This document shows, piece by piece, positions 10,346-18,457 of a DNA stretch of 64,000 bases. Source of the stretch: Schizochytrium sp. TIO01 (taxonomy: Eukaryota > Sar > Bigyra > Thraustochytrida > Thraustochytriidae); NCBI GenBank assembly GCA_004764695.1, contig SMSO01000035.1:2664001-2728000 (forward strand). Reading direction: 5' to 3'. The position numbers and the translations under genes were made by a program. Each line of letters begins with the position of its first letter. Positions within the stretch are counted from its first letter, which is position 1. The notes below the pieces were generated by a model. That model was not told the DNA's origin. It worked only from the letters and a program-made list of their open reading frames with translations, and did not search any database.

Positions 10346-11338
10346 TCACTGACCTGGTTTGCAGAAGATTTGTACGGGACCTCGCTCGAGAGTCTCGATT
10401 GCGCGCTCAACACGCTTTAGCATCCTCTCTAAATGCTCTTTTCGCTTAATTTTGCCAACTGTATCCAGGTTCACAACATGTGCTTGGCGCTGGTACTGAG
10501 CATTGTAGTTATCCCACTTTGCCTTGAGCTCCTCCACAAGTACCAGGCGCTCCTCGTCGTCTAGCATGAACTCGCGGCCTCGTGCTGCTTCTTCCTCCCG
10601 TTGACGCTGGAGTTCTGCTTCTGCAATAGCATCTTTTTGGGCTTGTAATTCCTTCTTCTTACGGTGCAAATACTTTGGAATTTTGCCATAATCACTCTTT
10701 TCAGTGTAGCGTCTTGGAAGTGTTTGTTGTCGTGGCTCTTCACCTGGCCATGCGGTTGCATTCAGATTTATGATTTCAATGCGTTAGTTCCTAGTTTCCT
10801 TTTTACTTGCAATAATAATTTTTGGCAAAAGAATTTACTTACCGTCTAATATGGCCTGCACTGCGTTGGCCATGACGAAATTTTTCCGCACATTGCTTTT
10901 TACAATTTTACCAAGCTCCTCTTTCTGAATTGTTTACAGCAAGCGCCAATTCAGTATGAACATATTCAAAAATATATGTGTAAGTAACTTGATACAATTT
11001 GGGGGACAGGCAAGGCGGCGCCCACATTTCAAAAAATCAAAATACTTACCGTAGGGATTGCGGGCTTCATTTTGATACGCTTACCATACTCATAGCCTGT
11101 ATTGCAGTGTAATCATGGTTTTACGCAGGGAGTCAGCTTATCGCAAAAAATAACATGGAGTCAAACTGACTCGGACAACATTCTCCGACCTACCATCGCC
11201 GACTCGTTGAGGATTAAAACTAGAAGCAACAAGACTGACATCAGGACTGTGCTTCGATTTATACATAGTTTTCTTCATAACTACTGGTGGTTTCTTCTCC
11301 ACCCAGTCGCGAAGGTTCTCTTCAGTTGTGTCCGCCAT
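10346..11338 (-). CDS. ENKUR: Enkurin (four exons)
   Basis: The predicted exons are 11194-11338, 11050-11096, 10843-10924 and 10346-10743. They total 672 nt and give 223 residues with all junctions in frame. Donors read GTAGGT, GTAAGT and GTAAGT, and acceptors end in CAG. The C-terminal half is an enkurin domain: SDYGKIPKYLHRKKKEL, then LDDEERLVLVEELKAKW, then a helical tail ending near GPVQIF. It aligns by eye with animal enkurin through the segments DYG-x-x-P-x-Y and L-x-DEER-x-x-x-x-x-x-LK-x-x-W. Enkurin (FAP106) sits inside axonemal doublet microtubules and, in animal sperm, binds calmodulin and TRPC channels. Its presence shows that the organism builds motile cilia. The N-terminal part is short and less conserved. 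The exon model is my own and has no transcript support. Confidence 0.87.
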
Positions 11339-12201
11339 AGTTCCAATGCCTCTTCCTATAGGCTGCTGCAGGTAATCCTTCTCGGTCGCCCAGCTTCACG
11401 AGTATGAACTCGCTGCAGCGCTATAGACGTATGATTATATTTATGCTCCTTCATTCATTCCCTTTTGTTTTGTTGTGTAAAACACCTGTTTCAAGAGGAC
11501 TATGATATTGTTACCCTACGCTGAGACTGCACGATTATAAGGTTCTTATTAACATCAGCAAAAGAACATTTCCTTCATTCTCACCTCCTGCCTTGCACTG
11601 CGTATACGCACCTTCTGCATGTTCTCAGACGGATAGTTTCTCTATTTACATATTTACTTCAACGGATAGTATCCCATGTTAAACCTATCATAATATTTTT
11701 TCATTTTTTTTCTTCTAAATATATAGAATTAATTTTGACGTTTGGAAAGAAAAACGGTGCAAGCTGGAAGCTCGAAATTAAGAGCTGTTATCGACAGTCA
11801 TTTACAGACGAAATATTCAAAACATAACAAAGGAAAGAACTTTGAACGGGTAAAAACTGTCCAGGAAGCACGCGCACTTCTTCTACATGATATTATTATT
11901 TAAATTTCTATTTAGTGTTCCACCTTTAGTCCTGATGGTACTACTGGAGCTAAAGTTTCGGAACGTGGCGGCGTACTTGGAACCTAGCCTGAATTATGTA
12001 GGAGTGATATAACCTTTTCGTGTGGAATTGCTAACTCATAGTAGCGGTACCCTAAACTTAAAATACGTTTCCAGATAATCCTGACCTCGATATTTAACCT
12101 CGACAGGTCGAGGCGGATTTCAATTGTCGTACAGTCTATATTCACATTGACAAGGCTAGCTTGGTTAGTGCCTTGTGAACCTCTATGCAGGAGGGCACAA
12201 G
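11339..12201. promoter_or_regulatory. Divergent promoter region between enkurin and the dual kinase
   Basis: This 863 bp stretch lies between start codons facing away from each other. It is AT-rich at 11640-11740 and 11890-11920. I found no distinct TATA box and no gene. The minus-strand frame at 11984-12268 overlaps the start of the kinase gene and looks like a shadow. Confidence 0.4.
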
Positions 12202-15200
12202 ATGAGCCGAAGCCCTGCAGCGGTCGAGCCAGTTCTGACAAATAACGAGACGGATGAACATGAATCAAATACTCTGGCCTCTGAAGGGTACGCCAAGCGG
12301 CTACTTACACGGGCTATAGAAATTGATGATCAGAGTCCTTTCGACCGGCACATTAATTTACACAGTCCAACAGGCGATCACACAGGGAAGCTATTAGGCT
12401 CTTCAAGAGGCACATCATCAAAAGACAATTTAGAAATGGCCGAGCTTTCTCGGCTTCAAGCAAAAAATTCGTCTATTTTGAATGTTTACATCCGGATGCA
12501 CCCTGTAACCCTTCACTTCAACGATGACGTACTTGAGAGAAGCTATAGACAGGTTTCAGATTCAAAGCGAAGGTTTTCAATTTTAGCAGCATATGTGTTC
12601 CTAATTTTCCTTACAGAGTATGCTTGCATTAACTACTTTGCTAATGTCGACCACGATCGCAACACCAGAGATACTTTAGATATTACAATCCTTCAGGTTC
12701 TCGTCGTACTTCTTTGTTTTATATTTTTGCTGACGTCAGCTAAGGTGTTTTATTACAAATTGGTCCGCAAAATCAAATTAACTTCCTTTACCCTGAAATT
12801 CCAATATACAAACCTACATGACTTCCTCCTCTGTGCATCGGTCATGATCATAACTGTGTGTCATATACGCCTTGAGATTGATGAGCATCAGGATGTTGTC
12901 CATATCATATTTATTCTTTCGGTTGCTTATCTTACGGTGATTATAGGAAGAATGAACTACATCAAAGCGACGGTTGTTTTAAGTTGTGTATATGTGTACC
13001 TCATTGGGATTCGGGAATACTTTTTCTCCTTAAACAGTGTTAGCATGGTTCTTTGTAATTTTGGAATCATATCCTCTTTACGTCTTGCGGAGCATAATAG
13101 TCGACGAGATTTTCGCTTAACACGTCGATTGGCTGCAGAAAATATTGATGTGAAGGTGGACGTAACTACGCAAGGGTGGTTTAGTAAAGGCCAGTCAAAG
13201 GTGGCCCCGGCTAAGCCGAGCGTCTGGGCACTAGAAGATACCGATCAAACCAGCACAACTCGAAGCAACAAGATTGCACTGTCACATATAATTCGGAGCA
13301 CTGAAATCAAGCTAGATAGAACGCTTGGAGCTGGTGCTTTTGGAACAGTGTCCAGTGGTAAATGGCGTGGCACTGATGTTGCAGTAAAGCAAATTCATGG
13401 TGCGCCCACCCAATCTGCAATTGAAGCATTTGGTACCGAGTCTGCTATCATGGCCAGCATTCGGCACCCATCCATTGTCATGCATCTTGGAGTTTGCTTA
13501 AAGCCTCTAATGATGGTAATGGAACTCATGCCACGTGGGTCACTGTATACTATTATTCATGTGAAAAAGATTCCCCTAGACTGGTCATTACGCATTCGAA
13601 TGTTACACGATACAGTTCTTGGAATGACTTTTCTCCATTCATTAGATGATCCTATCTTTCACAACGACCTGAAAAGTCTCAACATTCTCGTAGATCAAAA
13701 TTGGCATTGCAAAGTTAGTGATTTTGGACAGAGCCGCATGCGAGATGCAGCGCAACAGATCGAGGCAGCTCAGGGGTCGCTTTTAAAATCACAAGGTTCT
13801 GAGATGGCGAAAAAGATGTCAGAGGGTTCAGTGGAAAGTCCAGTGCAAGGCCCAACGGAGAAAAAAGATGCAGAGGAGGAGAGAACTAGGCAAGACAAAA
13901 CTGAAGATGCTTTGGAGAGTATCGAATCAAGTTCAAAACAGGAGAAACAAAGAACTAACAGCAAATCTTTCTGCAACATTGAAGCTAAGCCTATGGCAAC
14001 ACTTGGGTGGGCGTCTCCAGAAGTGCTCTGCGAAGAGCCTTTGACAGGAAAGAATGACGTCTATGCGTTTGGTGTCGTGATGTATGAAGTTCTTTCAGGC
14101 ATAACACCTTTTGCAGCTGTTCCTCGTGAAGCAATCGCAGCAGCAATTATTGACGGGAAAAGGCCAGAAGACTACACCGCCATTCCTAACCCAAAGAATG
14201 GTGAAGTTGCGCTCGAGGGAGCACAGCTAGACGCATTCTCGTCCTTAGCGCTTCTAATGCGGCAATGCTGGAGACAAGTCCCAGAAGAGAGACCAGACTT
14301 TCCACAGATCTTGGAAATGTTGGAAAATGCTCGTAGGTTGTATTTTGGCGAAGGCTGTCAAGATTGGGACGAAGAGGTGGTAGTGCCATACCGCACGAAT
14401 CTACAGCAAGCTGATACTGTACATAATCGATCGCAAATAACGTTTGATATTAAGCCAGATGAATTACAGATTGGTCCAAAGATCGGCTCTGGGGCGTACG
14501 GGCAGGTATTCGAGGCCTTGTACCACGGTACACATGTTGCTGTTAAACAGCTTTATCACACAGATATGCCAGAAAGTGTTTTGAAGGAATTTCAAAAGGA
14601 ATGTCAGCTCATGCTATCTTTTCGTCATCCTAATGTTGTGCTCTTTCTCGGTGCAAACAGTCAGCCTCCAAAGTTACTTTTGGTGACAGAGCTGCTGACC
14701 CGTGGTAGTTTGTACTATACTTATACGTCCAGTTCAAGACCTTCCACTCGTCAGCGACACATGAAGATGCTCCATAAAATCACAGAAGGAATGGCACTGG
14801 GACTCAATTATTTACACAACAGGGATCCTCCGGTTATTCATCGTGACATGAAAAGTCCAAATGTTCTTCTAGATGAACACTGGAATGCAAAGATCGGGGA
14901 CTTTGGGCTATCCCGAATCAAGGAAGACGGCAAAGTTATGACATGTGTTGGTAGCCCATTATGGGCAGCGCCGGAGATGCTTCGTGGAGAAATGTCTGGT
15001 TGCCCAAGTGATGTATACAGCTTTGCCATCGTGGTATGGGAGCTTCTCGTATGGGGAGAGCCTTATCCTGGAATGAGCCCGAACGCAGTGATGAGACAAG
15101 TAGCCATTAAAGGTATGCGTCCTAAACTTCCGGGGGATTGTCCTAACACTGTGAGAGAATTGTTACTAAAATGCTGGGAGTCTGATCCAAATAAGCGACC

Positions 15201-15252
15201 AACATTTGATCAGATTATTCCTTTGGTCGAAAAGTGGAATAAGCTTGAATAA
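12202..15252 (+). CDS. Six-helix membrane protein with two tandem TKL kinase domains
   Basis: A single-exon gene of 1,016 residues, using the ATG at 12202 (a GTG lies nine codons upstream in frame). Six hydrophobic helices lie near residues 124-147, 160-185, 205-226, 232-253, 256-276 and 280-295. They are followed by an arginine-rich helix like the one after the membrane block of some adenylyl cyclases. Kinase 1 (about 369-715) has a GAGAFG loop, Lys396 and DFG at 507-509. Its catalytic loop reads HND instead of HRD, and about 85 Ser/Glu/Lys-rich residues are inserted between DFG and the SPE motif. Kinase 2 (about 754-1011) is canonical: GSGAYG, Lys782, HRD 880-882, DFG 900-902 and APE near 922. 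Both kinases look like the tyrosine-kinase-like group. It is probably a membrane signalling receptor or sensor; the ligand is unknown. Confidence 0.85.
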   Translation: MSRSPAAVEPVLTNNETDEHESNTLASEGYAKRLLTRAIEIDDQSPFDRHINLHSPTGDHTGKLLGSSRGTSSKDNLEMAELSRLQAKNSSILNVYIRMHPVTLHFNDDVLERSYRQVSDSKRRFSILAAYVFLIFLTEYACINYFANVDHDRNTRDTLDITILQVLVVLLCFIFLLTSAKVFYYKLVRKIKLTSFTLKFQYTNLHDFLLCASVMIITVCHIRLEIDEHQDVVHIIFILSVAYLTVIIGRMNYIKATVVLSCVYVYLIGIREYFFSLNSVSMVLCNFGIISSLRLAEHNSRRDFRLTRRLAAENIDVKVDVTTQGWFSKGQSKVAPAKPSVWALEDTDQTSTTRSNKIALSHIIRSTEIKLDRTLGAGAFGTVSSGKWRGTDVAVKQIHGAPTQSAIEAFGTESAIMASIRHPSIVMHLGVCLKPLMMVMELMPRGSLYTIIHVKKIPLDWSLRIRMLHDTVLGMTFLHSLDDPIFHNDLKSLNILVDQNWHCKVSDFGQSRMRDAAQQIEAAQGSLLKSQGSEMAKKMSEGSVESPVQGPTEKKDAEEERTRQDKTEDALESIESSSKQEKQRTNSKSFCNIEAKPMATLGWASPEVLCEEPLTGKNDVYAFGVVMYEVLSGITPFAAVPREAIAAAIIDGKRPEDYTAIPNPKNGEVALEGAQLDAFSSLALLMRQCWRQVPEERPDFPQILEMLENARRLYFGEGCQDWDEEVVVPYRTNLQQADTVHNRSQITFDIKPDELQIGPKIGSGAYGQVFEALYHGTHVAVKQLYHTDMPESVLKEFQKECQLMLSFRHPNVVLFLGANSQPPKLLLVTELLTRGSLYYTYTSSSRPSTRQRHMKMLHKITEGMALGLNYLHNRDPPVIHRDMKSPNVLLDEHWNAKIGDFGLSRIKEDGKVMTCVGSPLWAAPEMLRGEMSGCPSDVYSFAIVVWELLVWGEPYPGMSPNAVMRQVAIKGMRPKLPGDCPNTVRELLLKCWESDPNKRPTFDQIIPLVEKWNKLE

Positions 15253-15598
15253 CCAGCCGTGAGAACTGAATAAATGTATTACCATCATTTCAGTATTGCA
15301 TCACCCGTCTTTACACAATCATGCAATCCATATGTGATATTATTATGTTTTTAATGGACTTTAACGTAGTAGGTACTCTTTACAAATACTTAGGGAAATT
15401 CTAATGCACCAAATAGCATAACAATATGCTTTTCGTTAAGTTTGTTCTTGAAACAGGTTGATCCCAATTATCCTTCAAAACCTTTGTACATCAACTTTGC
15501 CTAGTTTGAGCCTGTGCGTTATATTTATGCGTAAGATGGCAGTATTGTGTATATAAATTTCCACCTGGACATCAGTTCTTGCATGAGCAAAGTTCATC
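15253..15598. terminator. Convergent 3' region with AATAAA signal
   Basis: AATAAA at 15269-15274 lies 17 bp after the kinase stop codon and is its likely poly(A) signal. The remainder is an AT-rich 3' flank shared with the convergent cystatin gene. No gene is seen. Confidence 0.5.
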
Positions 15599-16084
15599 CT
15601 ACTCGCACTGCTCAAAACGAATTGAGGTGGCATCACCTTGCAGAGGGAGATAATATGATACCACCCATCTTTCCCCCGAATCTGGGTGCTTGACGGTCAT
15701 TCTTCTATTGAGGCCTGCAACAACCTGCTGTTCCGCAGCCACTACCTCAACGTCAGCCGTGCCAAAACGCTCCTCCAGCAAGCTTTGTGACTCAGTCCAT
15801 TCCTCTTTTGCAGTCGTGACATCCACGGCTCTCCAGCCACCCATGAGCTGCTTCGAGTGGCCATTCTGTGCCATCGTTGCACACGCTGTGCTTTTCTGCT
15901 TGACCTGAAAGCTTAGGCTATCTTCAGAAGCTTCGCTGTTAAAGTTCTGTGTTCCAGTAGATTCCTGGAAAGTCCCCAGCTCTTCCGGAGGCGACTTGGC
16001 CCACGCTCCAACAAGTACGAGCAACACCACTGCCACTAGGACTGCAAGTACTGTAGATCGAGTTAAGGTTCTGTTGCGAATCAT
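15599..16084 (-). CDS. Secreted cystatin-family cysteine protease inhibitor
   Basis: A single-exon gene of 161 residues from the ATG at 16084. Residues about 8-29 form a hydrophobic signal peptide or anchor (STVLAVLVAVVLLVLVGAWA). The mature part has a glycine pair in LMGGWRAVD (residues 80-88), a helix, and QVVAG at 120-124 followed by a beta hairpin. Glycine plus QxVxG is the papain-binding wedge of cystatins (MEROPS family I25). The second hairpin has PLQG rather than the usual Pro-Trp, so affinity may differ. Cysteines at 68 and 160 could pair. It probably inhibits C1 cysteine proteases in the secretory pathway, the lysosome or outside the cell. The length is normal for a single-domain cystatin with a leader. 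Confidence 0.8.
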   Translation of the reverse strand: MIRNRTLTRSTVLAVLVAVVLLVLVGAWAKSPPEELGTFQESTGTQNFNSEASEDSLSFQVKQKSTACATMAQNGHSKQLMGGWRAVDVTTAKEEWTESQSLLEERFGTADVEVVAAEQQVVAGLNRRMTVKHPDSGERWVVSYYLPLQGDATSIRFEQCE

Positions 16085-16506
16085 CGTCACGCCCCTGTAT
16101 GTTGTTTTGTGATCAATGGTTTTGAGTTGTTGAACTGTTGATGCCTTGAGTAATCCAAGAATGCAATCAATTCCTTCCCTCGAGTTCTTGCTGTTAATTA
16201 GAATTAAAAATTATATTCTAGGTAGTAGTACCTAGATACACTAGAGGACACCTATCAAAGTCCTACGCAGCAAGTTACGAAGTATTTCTCTCACTTTGTC
16301 CCTTCATTGCGCTGAGACCTCGCTGGCTTTAGCTTTAATTGAGGGGTCGAGTTCGAGGCAAAACTTGTCGCACAAGTGCACCCGCTCGGCTAGGCTTCAG
16401 AGGCTAAGGGTTCATAGATAGTCGGGAGTGTGTTTTCAAGGACTGACAAGACGATTTGTACCATGTTGCCTTTCAAGATATGTTCTAGTAGTAATACAGT
16501 CAAATT
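16085..16506 (-). promoter_or_regulatory. Cystatin upstream region with CTAGGTA/TACCTAG inverted repeat
   Basis: This 422 bp region serves as the 5' side of the cystatin gene and the 3' side of the J-domain gene. It contains a 7 bp inverted repeat with a 4 nt loop at 16218-16235 (CTAGGTA, GTAG, TACCTAG), about 135 bp upstream of the cystatin ATG. No gene is evident. Confidence 0.45.
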
Positions 16507-17985
16507 CTAGTTTTTCTTCTTGCTCTTGTTCTTGTTCTTGTTATTGCCTTTCTGCTGTTTGCGCTCTTCGTTAGCAACCTTATTTGCAGCTGCCTTTTCT
16601 TTCCTGAGTTCCTTGGATGCTGCTTTCTTCTCACGTTTGAGACGCTCAAGCTCAGCGAGTTCTCGACCCCATGTATCCTCAACATCATCATTTGATGTCC
16701 CATTTTCGTTGTCATTGAGAGTCATAGATGACTCTTGCATTGGATTTTCGTTTGATATGACCTCATATAAATTGTCCCCTTCCTGAAGCTTGCGTATACG
16801 CTCCCGTTCGGCTGCCATGGCAATTTCTTGCTCTTGCTCTTGGGCCTCAAGACGCTCATCTGCTGCAATTGCGAAGGCTTCATCGAATGTAAACCTCCAA
16901 AATGGCTCCTCTTCTTGAGACATGCCTCCATTTGCCACAGCCGATTCCAGTGCAAAGGCGAGGGCATCGCGCATAGCTTCCACCTGTCCTGATGAAATGA
17001 GTTCTGCACGTGAGGGATCCTGTTCTGCAAGCTTAAGGATCAATGATGGAGATCCTTCAGTAGGGGCTTTGGAGTCACCTTGTAGTTCCAGTAGAATTAA
17101 TGCAACATTTGCATCAAATTCCGTCTTGAGTCGAGCCATACGTTGCTGGTGTTGCGCTTGGAGGCGTTTGGAATTTCTTCTTTCATTCTCTTGCTGTTTA
17201 CGCCGTTCTTTCTCGAATCGCTCTGCTTCAAGCTTTTCCTGGTGAAGTTGTTCCTCTTCCTCTTGATGCTGCCTTTCTCGGCCAGCTTCAAGTTCGTCTT
17301 CACTCATCTCCTCCCGTGATGGGATCTTTGTTGGAGTGAGGAACTTTGGCTGTACGCGAACTAAGCTGAGGACCTTGCGAAGCAATGCTGCACCAACAGT
17401 ATCGTTCCAGCCACGTCTGAACTCAGGGTTGGCCTCGAAAAACATATCTAGAAATGCTTCTTCAGTACCACCATTCGACATTACCGCTTCTCGCTGCTCC
17501 TTGAAGAAAATTGAGCTCATCGCCTTCGCTCGCTCACGACTCCATTGAGCATTTTGTATATAGGAAATCAGCCAGATTAAAACTACGAAACCTGAAGAAA
17601 CTACCACGACGGGGTCTGATTTGGAAACGCGAAAAGCAGGCCGTTCGAGCCCATAGACTGGGCGAAAGCCCCGAGGAAGGCGTTCAATGAAATCATCGTA
17701 GTCTGCACGACTTTCTTCATTCATGAGAACCTCCTTTGCACGAACGATTTCTTGGAATCTCTCCGGAGAAGCATTTGCATTGCGATCTGGATGCAGGTCA
17801 AAACTTAGTCGCCGATATGCCTTGCTGATTTCCTTGGCGGAAGGTTTATGGTCGAAAGAGAGGCCCAAGGCTCCATAAAAGTCATTCTGGAAGTACTCAT
17901 AGGCGTTTCCATCGTACAATGATGTGCCGAGGGCTACTGTCACGAGCTGCAAAAACAACAAGATAACAACAAGAGTCTTAGCCAT
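16507..17985 (-). CDS. ER-type membrane J-domain protein (DNAJC25-like)
   Basis: A single-exon gene of 492 residues. The frame runs 41 codons further upstream without an ATG, so the ATG at 17985 is chosen because it opens a clean signal peptide (residues 1-20). A J domain spans about 34-100 with HPD at 65-67. A membrane helix follows at about 124-144. The rest (about 220-492) is highly charged and coiled-coil-like, ending in a Lys/Asn-rich tail. HPD stimulates Hsp70 ATPase. A signal peptide, a J domain and one membrane helix resemble DNAJC25, with the J domain predicted in the ER lumen and the charged tail in the cytosol. The post-J segment (YDDFIERLPRGFRPVYG) also recalls DNAJC25. The long charged tail is an extension. 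DNAJC1 is an alternative, but no SANT domain is visible. Confidence 0.78.
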   Translation of the reverse strand: MAKTLVVILLFLQLVTVALGTSLYDGNAYEYFQNDFYGALGLSFDHKPSAKEISKAYRRLSFDLHPDRNANASPERFQEIVRAKEVLMNEESRADYDDFIERLPRGFRPVYGLERPAFRVSKSDPVVVVSSGFVVLIWLISYIQNAQWSRERAKAMSSIFFKEQREAVMSNGGTEEAFLDMFFEANPEFRRGWNDTVGAALLRKVLSLVRVQPKFLTPTKIPSREEMSEDELEAGRERQHQEEEEQLHQEKLEAERFEKERRKQQENERRNSKRLQAQHQQRMARLKTEFDANVALILLELQGDSKAPTEGSPSLILKLAEQDPSRAELISSGQVEAMRDALAFALESAVANGGMSQEEEPFWRFTFDEAFAIAADERLEAQEQEQEIAMAAERERIRKLQEGDNLYEVISNENPMQESSMTLNDNENGTSNDDVEDTWGRELAELERLKREKKAASKELRKEKAAANKVANEERKQQKGNNKNKNKSKKKN

Positions 17986-18457
17986 GATGACGATGCCAGG
18001 AGACCAAGAAGAGTGATTACTGCAGCTCAGTGACGTCCAGACGCCGAAAGTGAAGGATAGTTGAGAGAAACTATATAAGAGTGTTTGTCCTTGCTGAAGG
18101 AGGACCAAGGGTAGTAGGTGCCTACCCTTAATGGGATTGCACTCAGTATTTGAGCTCGTTGATGAGGAGCAACTCCGCTCTGTCTAATTTTGAAGCAACT
18201 GTTTTCTGTTCTTTTGAATATTGTTATTATATTTAGCATAGCACATACTAGGCTAATACTGGGAGCAGTGGTGCGTTTACTGAGGAACACTCAATTACTT
18301 GATTTTTTACTATGTCTACATGCCTTGGTACCTAATTTGGGAATGTATGCATACGCTTTCTTGGCGAAATAAACTTGATCAAAGATATTCAATTGAAAGG
18401 CAGCAGGTTCGAGAAGGACAAATTCCTACTAGTATTTGTTGACATTCATAAACTTCG
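17986..18457 (-). promoter_or_regulatory. J-domain gene upstream region with TATA-like box and inverted repeat
   Basis: A TATATA-containing box lies at about 18070-18079, roughly 85-95 bp upstream of the J-domain ATG. A GGGTAG/CTACCC inverted repeat at 18109-18127 encloses TAGGTGCCTA, resembling the inverted repeats upstream of WDR12 and the cystatin. The rest is the 3' flank of the WD40 gene at 18458. No gene is seen. Confidence 0.5.
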
